Part shown: in pieces, positions 1 through 11,200 of the stretch
How the letters are laid out: each line of letters opens with the position of its first letter
Numbering within the stretch: position 1 is the first letter of the stretch
Source of the DNA: Desmodesmus armatus
Taxonomy: Eukaryota > Chlorophyta > Chlorophyceae > Sphaeropleales > Scenedesmaceae
Assembly: GCA_007449985.2 (NCBI GenBank)
Contig: VIIQ02000571.1
Span: 372,001-436,000, forward strand
Reading direction: 5' to 3'
DNA length: 64,000 bases
Position numbers and translations under genes: made by a program
The notes under the pieces: generated by a model
Database searches by the model: none
The model's input: the letters and a program-made list of their open reading frames with translations, nothing else
What the model was told of the DNA's origin: nothing

Positions 1-84
1 ACCACCAAGGCTGCAGGAGCTGCATCAAAAATGCCTGCTTTTGAGGCCCAGTCCATGAACCGCCCGATTGACGATTCAGAGTAA
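1..84 (+). CDS. C-terminal end of a plus-strand gene (partial)
   Basis: The window opens inside an open frame that starts at base 1 and ends at a TAA at 82-84. It encodes 27 residues rich in A, K and small polar residues, ending in RPIDDSE. No family can be recognised from so short a tail. The frame is open from the first base, so at least part of the last exon lies outside the window. The downstream 3' flank shows no TGTAA close by. Reading it as coding is an inference from the open frame and ordinary codon use. Confidence 0.35.
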   Translation, partial: TTKAAGAASKMPAFEAQSMNRPIDDSE

Positions 85-1105
85 GACTGGTAGCAGCTGC
101 CTGCCAGATGTTGTTATGGAAATAATGCATGGCATGCTCAGCCAAGCGGCATGCTATTCCCTTGGGCAGCCAGCCTCTGTGGTGTTTGAATGCAGGGTTG
201 TACGGGCTGTGCTGGGCACAGTGTTGCTTAAAGTTGTTTGGTTGTATACAGAGCACAGTGTTTTTGGAGTTGAACACAGAAACCCAGTGCTGCAACAGTA
301 CTCAGTTGTACTACTTGTGGGCTGGCAGTGCAGCTGCAGCGAGCCTGCGGCTTGGTTCAGATCGGCTGTTGTCGCATGTCCAGAACTATTCCAGATGAGG
401 CTGCATGATTTGCCGCATCATCACATATGCATGCAGGCTACAGGCTCCATCTGACCGCTGTCAGCCTGCTCAGGGACCAGCAGTCCCTTTGAGTTCAGTG
501 GGTGTGGTTGTATTCTGGTCAACCTGGTCCCAGCACAATGGAGTGCTCCATTGTGTTGGTGCTTGCAAAGTTGCACTTTGCACTGTGTCACACAACTTGT
601 GTGTCAGTTGTCCCGTTGTTTTGCTGAGGTTGCTGCATATCTGGCAGATTGTCCAGAGTTGCTTTTGCCTGGTAACTTCAACCATGCCTTGTAGCTGTGC
701 TTGACAACGTTTAGCTGGGCTTGACAACTTGAAGCTGCTTTCACACTAATCTCGTATCGTACAACAGCCAAAGCCTTGCTGGCTATCAGCTCAGGCATGG
801 CCAGTGGCACAAACAGAGACAAACACTCACGCCGTGCATGTACATCCCAGGGGTAGACCAAGCACACAATTCCGAACGGAGCATCAACGCACTCAGCTCT
901 CACTAGCTAGAAGGGCAGCGCAAGCCACGTACAAACACACCAACATACCAAACACTCCAACCACCCCACACTCAAGCACGCTGTGTATGCCATGAAGCAG
1001 ACACACAAGAATAGTTGGCAAACAACAGCAGCAACATGAAAGCAGGAACGTCTACGAGATCGCGAACAATTGCTGCAGCTGAAGTGTAGCTTGGCTGACA
1101 ACCAC
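85..1105. other. intergenic stretch between convergent gene ends
   Basis: About 1 kb lies between the stop of the left-edge plus-strand gene and the stop of the minus-strand Sel1-like gene. The open frames here are short, in conflicting directions, and have no splice partners or recognisable motifs. It probably holds the two 3' untranslated regions. I see no supported gene. Confidence 0.5.
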
Positions 1106-3032
1106 TCAGCACGCCTGCGGGTAGCAGTGCTCCAGTCTACAGTGTGCATCCTCCTCCAGCCCGGCCACAGCAGCCACTGGCACTTGCGAATGGAGCTGCA
1201 CTTGCTGCACCTGCCACTGCAGAGTGTGCGGCAGCAGCAAGTGGTGTTCCTGCTGCTGCTGCTGCCGCCCGTTGCTCTGTGCTGTAGTCATGCTGCCAGC
1301 CGTACAGTGCCGTTGGGTAGCTGCCTGCACACAGTCAACGGCATGTTGCGTAATGCGGTCACACGCAAGTGTAGCCTGCTGCTGCTGCTGCTGCTGCTGT
1401 GCCTTGTCAGCTGCTGCATGGGCTGGCAGAGGCTGCTGCTGTTGCTGCTGCTGCTGGTGTGACTGCTGCTGCTGATGGTGGGTGGTGAGGGAAGCTGAGG
1501 CAGCAGCAGGTGTCAGGGTGTGCAGTGCAGCCTGCCTGCTGCCTCTGCTGCCAGCCAAGCTGCTGGCGCTGCTGCTTTGCGCTGCACCGGCGGCTGCTGC
1601 ACGGCTGCCAGCTTGCACCCCGCTGCTGCCACTGCTGCTGCTACTGCTGTAGCCGCCGTCAAGCTGCGCAGTCTGTGGGGTTGGTTGAGGCACACCACCT
1701 AGCTCTGCTGCTGCTCGTGCTGCTGCTGTGGTGGCTTCATCTGCTTGCGCGCTGCTGCTCTGCCGCCCATGATGCCGCCGTTGGCGCTGACGCTGCAGCG
1801 AGGCTACCGCAGCTGCTGCTGCTGATGCATGCGTGGGTGAGGCTGCTGCTGCTGGCTGCTGCAGTGGGTCGTTCAGCACTGGTATGTCTGAGTTTTGGAA
1901 GTCCAGCATTTCATACTGCAGGTAACTGTCTGCTGGCTCCTTGAAGTTTTGCAGGGCCCTGCAACAGCAGCAGTGCAACGGTCAGTGACATAACCAGAGC
2001 AACTGCATGGTTGGCAGGGTGTCTGTGGGCGGTGTGGATGTTGCAAAGACAGGCTGCTGTACCGCAAAACACATGCTGTACTCCATGCCACTTGTTCATT
2101 GCCGCTGGGAGGATATGCGAGGCTTGAACAGCCGTGGGGTTGCAAGTGCCAGACTGCCAGCAGTTGCAGCAAGCAAGCGGTGCTAACCAGTATCAGGCAC
2201 AGCCCATACATTATTAGTACTGCCTGTCAACCCTGTCCTTCTGTAACTCACCAGGCTTTCCGCATCCAAGTAGCAGCTGCTGCTTCGTCCTGCCGGGTGC
2301 CATACCCCACCAGCAGCATGTGGCTCACTCGCACCATGGCTGCATGGTCGCCTGACATGGCTTGCTGCGAGGTCAAAATGGGCAGCCGCATGAATGGCGG
2401 TGGTCAGTTTGAGAGAACCATTGGACACCCACGTTACCACTGCTTGTCAGGCGCATCAGCAGGATGTAGCGATGCATTCAATGGTTGGCAATGCATTGGT
2501 GAATGAAACCACCCTGGCTCAATGACTCAATGGCTTAATGGCTGAAGAAATACCTATATTATGCGGTAACACAGTGTCAAGACTTGCAGTTCTTTGTTAC
2601 TGATCCCAAGGGTGCTGTGCACACTGCCAAGCCTCATCGCACACCTGCAGTTCTTGTAGGAACCATTTGGCCTCACAGTTGGCAACGACTGCCTTGAGGG
2701 GGATGCCTCGCCTGCAGTACAATGATTGCAACATTCCAGCAGCACACAATCAGATGTTTGAAGACCTGGGTGTCTGCTTACTCGCTCCCTGCTGCCATGA
2801 CGACATGGCCCAGGACCCACCTGTCACCCTTGCGAAGGCCTGCTGAGCCCTTGCGTGCATGCAGACGGCCGTGCAGCCACCTGCATGCTGCATAAAACCC
2901 TGCACTGCCACAAGTGATGGCAACCCAGTCCATGGTGCAGCTTGTCACTGCTGGCTACTGCTACGGCCTACTGCTGCTGGCTGCTGGATGACGACAGGGC
3001 CGTTCACCTGTTCCCAAGACAATCCGACACTA
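1106..3032 (-). CDS. Sel1-repeat-like protein with long Q/A/S-rich tail (5' end unresolved)
   Basis: Five exons join in phase on the minus strand: 3008-3032 (tentative microexon), 2782-2820, 2645-2711, 2252-2364 and 1106-1958, ending in TGA. The joined product reads WVLGHVVMAAGSERGI, then LKAVVANCEAKWFLQELQ, then GDHAAMVRVSHMLLVGYGT, then DEAAAATWMRKAW. The G-x-A...L...GYG...D...A..W..KA spacing resembles one or more Sel1/TPR-like repeats, which usually form protein-binding solenoids. The last exon (283 residues) is low complexity, with A, S and Q tracts. Each junction has an AG acceptor and GT donor and keeps frame, which supports the model. The start codon is not settled; a tandem ATG near 3260 on the minus strand is a candidate. 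It faces CRNKL1 head to head. The family call is tentative. Confidence 0.45.
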
Positions 3033-3269
3033 CTGAAACCCGATTGGTGGGAAGCCTAGGACTTTTGAGGCTTGCAAAAAAGAGTTGGTTCAGAGATCTG
3101 ATGAGTACGTAAACAACCGTCAGGGAACGCATGCCAGCGCTGACGTGAACCACTACTTAGGAGCATGCTGCAACTCCTTAATGGTATTGACCCCGCGCAT
3201 GTCCATTTCGCCTGTGAACACCACCTCAAGCTTGACACCCTTCATCATTGGTGTTGGGCTCTGATAGGC

Positions 3270-3497
3270 TCATTCAGCCAGCTGAGCCTAGCTCTCCATG
3301 TTAGGAGGCCCCCAGGGTCACAACAATGGGCAACACGCCTGAGCCTTAGCCCTTGTGGGTTTGCCTGCAAGGCTTCTAGAGGGTGAACAGCAGACAAGCA
3401 GGAGCAGCGACCCCAGCACAGCACAGCCAGCAGGCCAGCTGCAGTGAGCGTGACGCTGTTAGTTAGCCCCAGCCAGTGCTGAAACCAATCAGCAGCC
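3270..3497. promoter_or_regulatory. short divergent 5' region between Sel1-like gene and CRNKL1
   Basis: The CRNKL1 start codon is at 3498, and the probable 5' end of the minus-strand Sel1-like gene is near 3260. About 230 bp separate the two. No TATA-like box is obvious. A shared bidirectional promoter is inferred from geometry only. Confidence 0.3.
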
Positions 3498-5234
3498 ATG
3501 GCGAGCATAGGTGGAGCAACTGCTCGGGACAGCGAGATTCGGCTGCCCAAAACGATGAAGGTGAAGAACAAGGCAGCAGCATCCCGGCAGATCACGGCAG
3601 AGCAGCTGCTGCGGGAATCCAAGGAGATCCAGCTCGAAGATGACTACAAGGCGCCTAAGACCATCATCACAGACCCTGAGGAGCTGGCGGAGTACAGGTG
3701 GGTGTGGGCACTGCTTGGCAGCAGTGGTGGGCCTGTGTATGACCTGTGTAGTGCCACTGTGTATAGGCCTGTGTATGGCCTGGTGTAGTGCTACAGTCTG
3801 CTGCTGGGTGGGCACTGCTTTGCAGCAGTGGTGCGCCTTTGTACGATGTGCCCTATTAACCAGCGATGGGGAACACAGGTAGCAGCAGACAATGACAGGA
3901 GGTGGTGAGGCAGAGGGGGCAGCTGCTGGGGGTGGGGGGGTGGCAAGCCCCAGTGCCTGACAACATGGGCCAAGGAATTTTCATGCTGGCGCCTGCAGCT
4001 TCCTTACTGCAACAGCAGTCTCCACACGACTTGTGTGTGGCCTGACAGTAGGCTGGCAGAGTCATGTCACTGCTCGAGGCACCCCACTGAATGGATTCGA
4101 CTAGCAGCAGTCAGCAACTGTATCTCACAAGCTGTGGGTGGTGCGGCGTTATCCTGACCTACATGAACCACCTCACACCAAACACAACTATGTTGCCAGA
4201 TACTCAGCTCTGGGGGCTGCGAACCCCTCCAAGGTGCATGTGGCACCTACATGGCATGAGGCGGCAGCGTCCAGCAAGCAGCGGCAGATCCAAGCACAGC
4301 AAGCAGTGGATGCGGGCTTCAGAACTACCAACCAACCCCTCAGTCAGCCACCATCACCTGATTAGCAGTGTGTTCTTAGTTTCTCCCCGCCCTGCTGCTG
4401 TTACTGAATGCTGTGCTGTGCTGTGCTGTGCTGCTGTTGCAGGTTGAAGAAGAGGAAGGAGTTCGAGGACACAGTGAGGCGTGTGGGGCGCTGGAACCAC
4501 GGCATATGGGCCAAGGTGGGCAGGCTGTGTGTGTTGACGCAACGGGTGTGCATGTGTTGGCAGTGGGGCGCATGCGGCTCATGCAGAGTGTGGGTGTGCG
4601 TCAGCCTGAACGTGCATGAGTAGCATGCGTGCAGGGACCTGGGGCCCCCAACTCAGCAGCAGGCTTATGTGCTGCGGTCTCACATCTGATATGAGATAAG
4701 CCCTGACTACTTGTCGGAGACTGATGGCCTGTACCAGAAAGGGGCCCCATCAGAAAGTCAAAACACCAACAATCTTACCAAGACTGTTTAGTATTTTGCG
4801 ACTTTTGGGCACCTTTGAGATCACCACTGCCTTACAGTACTTAGGTTTAGCACAGAGGCTGATGTGAGGTTGGCTGCGTGTTTGCTGTGTGTGCTGCCTG
4901 CAGTATGCCTCTTGGGAGGAGTCCCAGAAGGACTTCAGGCGTGCACGCAGCGTGTGGGAGCGAGCCATCGATGTCGACTACACCAACGTCACCTTCTGGC
5001 TCAAGGTGGGTGGGTGGGGGTGGCGGGGGGGGGGGGGCACTGGTCATGACAGTCACATCAGCAGTAGGCGGCCCTCTATCATGTTGGATGTGGCTGTGCA
5101 TCAGGACTGCTACCGTTGCTGGGATCTGCTTTCTGCAGCGCTTGTGACACTTGCGTGAGGTCTGGCAACCAATGTGTCGCAACGGCCGCCACCAATTCTG
5201 CCGCCGGCATTGCTGCCGCCGCCTGTGGTTGTGA

Positions 5235-5290
<56 letters not shown>

Positions 5291-8200
5291 GGCTGTGGCT
5301 GCCCCCTGCAGTATGCCGAGATGGAGATGCGTCACCGCTTTGTCAACCATGCGCGCAACGTGTGGGACCGTGCGGTGTCCCTGCTGCCCCGCGTCGACCA
5401 GCTCTGGTACAAGTGAGTGCTGTTTGCAGCTGTCCCGCTAGTTGAGCAAGGGCCGTGCGCCATGCACCGCTTGTTGTGGCCAACAAGCGCTTGGCATGTG
5501 CTGGGTTCACCTTTCCATCGCTAGCGAGCCGGCTCCAAGTCCCCACCTACAGTCCTACCTTGCTGGTGGCTTCAGCACTCAGTCCTCACAAACACGATAA
5601 CATCTGCGCTGTTGCCTTTGCACTCCATGACTGAAGGCTGTATTATACCGTTGTACCTGCAGGTACATCCACATGGAGGAGATGTGCCGTGAGACCGCCA
5701 AGGCGCGCGCCATTTTTGACAGGTGGATGGCCTTTGAGCCAGACCACGCCGCTTGGATGGCATACATCAAGGTGCGGCCGGGGGGCATTTAGCACATGGA
5801 TAATTGGCATGCGAATACATGTTTACTGATTGCTCACTTTGTCAGCTGCCGCGGCACTTTGTCAGCTGCCACGGCACCAGTTTCACTGGCACTCGCAGGT
5901 GCTCTTTCTGTGTGCTGGCTATTTGCGCAGTCCAGCACACTTTTAGGTGTACCGCCGCAACGATATGAATATTATGTCAGGTGATCCGCCCGCGTCCTTT
6001 CTGACTGCTTGCTGTGCTGGCCTGCCGTCCTGCTCTGCAGTTTGAGATGCGTTATGACGAGGTTGACCGGGCGCGTGCAGTGTTTGAGCGCTATGTGGAG
6101 ATCCTGCCCACAGTCAAGGCCTGGGTCAGGTAGGCCGTTTGCATGGCCAACACCCAAAGATTGAGGAGAAGGGGTTGCACCATACATTTACCATCACCTG
6201 GAGGAGGTTCTGCACACAGGCAAAGGCGTGGTTTTGCTTGGTGCCCAGTAATTGTCAGCCCCAGCCTTGTATCAACACTGACACCCAAGCGCTGCCTCAA
6301 TGCCCCGGAACTGGAAGAGACTGTCAATTGCAGGGGTGTTGATGTAAGCTTGCGCAATAGCACTCCGGACTTTCATGCACTGCTTGAGTGAATGACATAG
6401 CGTGTGCTGGCTGTGTTGTAGGTATGCCAAGTTTGAGATGTCGGTGCACGAGGTGGCGCGCGCCCGGGCGTGCTATGAGCGGGGACTGGAGCAGCTGGCG
6501 GAGGACGCAAACACGGTGAGTGCACATGTTTGTAGACTGTTGTGTAGCAATCAATCCCTCCATCGTCGTGTTTCCTGCTGATCGGCTCTCACACTGTCAT
6601 TGTAAATAAGAATTATGTGACACGTTGATTTCTGGGGCCCAGTCGGCTCATCGTCCGAGTTGCACTGCAAACAGGAGGCGACGCCTGCAGGCTTGCTGCA
6701 ATGTGCCTTCTGGCGTCTGATAGTGTGAGAGGGATTCCTCCATGTTGTCTGTGCTCAAACCAACAACATGAGCAACTCCCTCTCACAGCACCCTACGACA
6801 GAAGGCACATTGCACCAGCCCAGTAGGAGGATGGTTTCAGCACCAGATGCGGTCATCTCTGTCCAATCTCCTCTCTGTGGCATCGGGATGGGTGTGGTGT
6901 GCCTGCTGCTCTTCTGACACATTGGGGAGTTTGGGTAGGGAGAGGAGCAAGACCGGTGCTCTTCTGGGTGTGTCCTGGTGGTGCAAAAGGGCTTTTTTCT
7001 TGGCTGGGCTTGCCGTGCCTGCTGCTTTCGTTGTGATGTTGCAAGATCACCAGTGTACATGTACAGCATCATTTCAAGAAAAGCAGCAGCATCAACACGA
7101 TCACAGCAGTCACAGCGACCACCAGCCAATATGTCCAGCACACCCACGCGTACTGCGTGCCTGTCCCGCTCTTTCAGGAGGACTTTTTCTGGCTTTTGTT
7201 AAGTTTGAGGAGATAGTTAAAAGTACTAGTACAGCATCAGACTTGAATCAGAGAGTTGTACCTGTTCAAAACTGTACAGCACAACCACAAGTGTGTTGCT
7301 TGTTTGACCCATTGCCACAGGAGGACTTCTTCCTGGCGTTTGGCTGCTGTGCTTGCTGCTGTCCTGCTGGTACTGCAAAACCACCCGTAGCGCAGCATGC
7401 TTGCAGCATGTACAGCACACTCACACTTGTGTACTGCCTGCCTGTACCGCTGTTTCAGGAGGACTTCTTCCTAGCTTTTGCCAAGTTTGAGGAGATAGTG
7501 AACACTGCTGGTACAGCCTTAGACTCAGATGAGATAGTTGGTACCTGTTAGGAACTGAACAGCACAACCAAAAATGTGTGCTGCCTGCCTGTCCCGCTGC
7601 TGCTGCTGCTGCTGCTGCTTGCAGGAGGACTTCTTCCTGGCCTTTGCCAAGTTTGAGGAGATAGTTAAGGGCTACTGTACTGCATCTTTGCAACATGGAT
7701 CAAACCTGTCGTACAGCACACCCACAACTGTGATGCCTGCCCGTCTCGCGTGTCGCAGGAGGATTTCTTCCTGGCATTTGCCAAGTTTGAGGAGATAGTG
7801 AAGGAGTACGACCGTGCCCGTGCCATCTACAAGTATGCGCTGGACCAGCTGCCACGGGGTGCCGCTCAGCACCTGTATGAGACCTTCAACAAGTTTGAAA
7901 AGCAGCACGGCAGCAGGTAGGTGATTGCTGCAGTGGTGGCATGATACGCTAAGCTGAATGACGGCATGAAACCGTGATTGTCTGTACAGCTACGCCACCG
8001 TGGCTAGCGGGATGCCCATCCCCAGCAGACCCTCTGCCCCTGGCTTCCCGTACCCTGCACTCCAACCCCCTTCATTTGTCCCCTTTGAACCCCCACCCCA
8101 CGTTGCCTGGCAGGGAGGGCATTGAAGATGTGGTGCTGTCCAAGCGGCGCTTCACGTATGAGCAGCAGCTGGCGGAGAACCCGCTCAACTATGACGCCTG

Positions 8201-11200
8201 GTTTGACTACATTAAATTGGAGGAAAGCACGGGCAACGTCGACCGCATTCGCGAGGTGAGCTGCAGCTCTGCCGAATGCGAGCCAACCTGCAGGAGTCGC
8301 CATTTATGCAATCCACTGTCATGAGTTGTAAGATGGATGCTCTGCATAGCCATGTGTCTGCAGGGTATTCTTGTAGCGTGGTGGTTGTATGCTGACAAGG
8401 TGGTGTTGTCAGAAGTGCGGCATGTGCGTGCGTGCAGGTGTACGAGCGTGCGGTGGCCAACTTGCCGCCCGGCAACGACAAGCGCTTCTGGCGCCGCTAC
8501 ATCTACGTGTGGATCAAGTACGCCCTGTTCGAGGAGCTGGATGCGGGGGAGCCCGAACGTGCGCGGGAGGTGTACAGGTGCGGGATAATGTTGGAGTTCG
8601 TTGGGGGTGGGGGCGGGGGTGGGGGTGGGGGTGGGGGTGGGGGGAAGGCAGGCGGGGTTTGGGGGGGGGGGGTGGGGGTGTTGAGGAGTGATCAGGGCAG
8701 CAGCTCACTTAGCTGGTTGAGCGACAGCTCATGACCCTGAGTCATGGCGCTGGGGATTTGGGGTGGGTGGGGTGGGGCGGACTGTTTGAGGAGCTGGATG
8801 CAGGGGAGCCTGAACGCGCGCGGGAGGTGTACAGGTGCAGATATCAATTGAGTTTGTTGGGGGTTGGGGGGGGGGGGGGGGGGAGCAGGCAGGGGGGGGG
8901 GTGTTGGGGAGTGATCAAGGCAGCAGCTCACTTTGCCAGATGCAGGGGAGCCCGAACTGGCGCGAGAGGTGTTTAGGTGCGGGGTATCGTTTGAGTTTGT
9001 TGGGGGGGGGGGGGGAGGCAGGCGCAGGGGCGTGGGGGGGGGGGGGCGGAGGGAGGAGGGTTGAGGAGTGATCAGGGCAGCAGCTTACTTAGCTGGTTGA
9101 GCGACAGCTCATGACCCTGAATCGTCGCGTCGGGGTTTTGGGGTGGTTGGGGTGGGGTGGACTGTTTGAGGAGCTAGATGCAGGGGAGCCCGTACGCGCG
9201 CGGGAGGTGTACAGGTGCGGGGTATCCTTTGAGTTTGTTTCGCGTTGTAGACAGCAAATCCGGGTGATTTGTTCTTGTGACAGCTGGTGGCACAAGTTCG
9301 GTAATCGTGCAAAGCCGCTACCATGAGTGCTGTATCTTGCACTGACTTGCCGATGTCAGGTTGATGTAGTGCCAACCTTGCCGCAACTTGGAAGTGCCTT
9401 GCATGAAGCTGGAACGTTGCTCAGCACGACCAATCAGTACGAGACAAAAGCCCTGCGCCTTATGTTGTTTTGCATGCTTCTCACTGTCTGGCTGCAGGGC
9501 TGCTCTCAAGCTGGTGCCGCACTCCTCCTTCACGTTTGCCAAGCTGTGGCTGCTGGCGGCTAAGCTTGAGGTGGGATGCGCTGCTGACAGGGGGTTTGGC
9601 TTTCCTGCTGCAAAGAAATATAGCACTGAGCCGTGATTGCAGCCGTGTGCTGCAGCATTCAGCTGTGCCATTCTGCAGAGCACTGTGCGCTGTGTGGCGG
9701 TGGCGTTGGCTTGCTGCCACTAGCTTGTGGGTTCGTCAAACATATCGTTCGTCTTTTACTATAGCCAGCGTCTTGGCAGCTGTCCCGCGCACCTCGTCAG
9801 TTTGGAGGGGCATCAACACAGGCTTCAGTCATCCCCAATCTAGTAGCGACCCTGCAATGCTCGAGCCACTGCAGCTGCCCATGTGAATACTGACCTTTAC
9901 TGCCGCGGCGTTTTCGACTCACCTTGTCGCAGATCCGTGCCAAGCGGCTGGATGCTGCGCGCAAGATCCTGGGTCTAGCGCTGGGCACGTGTCCCAAGGA
10001 CAAACTCTTCAAGGAGTACATACAGCTGGAGCTCAGCTTGGGCAACATTGACAGGTGTGTGTCAGCAAGGGGAGTCCATGGCAGGGGAGTGAGTCAGACT
10101 GAGGTGGGGGTGTCGAACGTATGTGACTGGCGAGGCTGTGCCTCTCCCCCGGCAGTTGAGATCGCCTGATCGTTGTGTGTCGACACAGGGAGTACTTGGA
10201 TACATGCAAGCTCACTAAGGCTGTCCTGCTAGATAGGCAAGCAACCGTGACGTAATCCTTCAGTACCGAGCAGTGTGTGTGTGTGTGGCCAGCAGGTGGG
10301 AGTCCGACACCCCCCCCCCCTCCCCCAGGTGATAAAGGATGGTGTCAATCAACATGACACCTTTCTCTATCACCAGGGGAGGGGGGGGGTCAAACCCCCA
10401 CCGGTTGGCCACACACACAACAATGCGGGGCGCTGGGGGTGACCCTTGGGACAGCAGTGGGTGTTGCAGGCATGACCAGCATCGTCATCATCAAACCCAA
10501 GATGAGGCGCCGGGTGTTTGTTGATGCAAGCATGCACTAATGCAAGCCTGCGCGGGGACATTCATTTTGTTGCGATGTTGATCAAGATTTGTGGGGGTTG
10601 TACAGCTGGACCATCCGTTACTAGGCCTTTCAGCACAACTCACACACCACAACTCACACAGCACAACTCACACAAATCCGTGTGCCCTTGCTGCTTGCCT
10701 TGGCTGCCAGGTGCCGCACCCTGTATGAGAAGTATGTGGAATGGAACCCAGCCAATGCACAGGCCTGGCTCAAGTAAGTCCAAGGTTCTGACTCTTCCAG
10801 CAAACAACAGTACAGCCATTGCCTCAACATACATTTGCTTACATACCCATCATGCATCCAATGCATATACTGCTTGGGCTGTTGCATCTTGATCAACAGG
10901 CTTGAACCAGCAAGCCGTGCCGGGACACTCTTGGCTGAGAGGGTTTTGCGTCTGGCCGCCGCTTCTGCTGCTGCCACCGCTGCTGCTGCTGCTGCTGCTG
11001 CTGCTGCCGCCACCGCTGCCGCCGCCGCCGCTGCCGCTGGTGCTGCTGCTGCAGGTTTGCTGAGCTGGAGGTGATGCTGGCTGAGGTTGGTCGTGCTCGT
11101 GGGCTCTTTGAGCTGGCCATCAGCCAGCCTGTGCTGGACATGCCCGAGGCTGTGTGGAAGGCCTACATCGACTTTGAAATCAGCCAGGTGAGCCCCAGGA

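Noticed and set aside
1224..1944. Cysteine- and leucine-rich plus-strand frames
   Set aside because: They arise from CTG/TGC triplets opposite the Q/A-rich last exon of the Sel1-like gene and show no motif.
3056..3238. 60-codon minus-strand frame as first exon of the Sel1-like gene
   Set aside because: Its frame cannot be joined in phase to the downstream exons. Another frame with a tandem ATG near 3260 is more likely, but also unproven.
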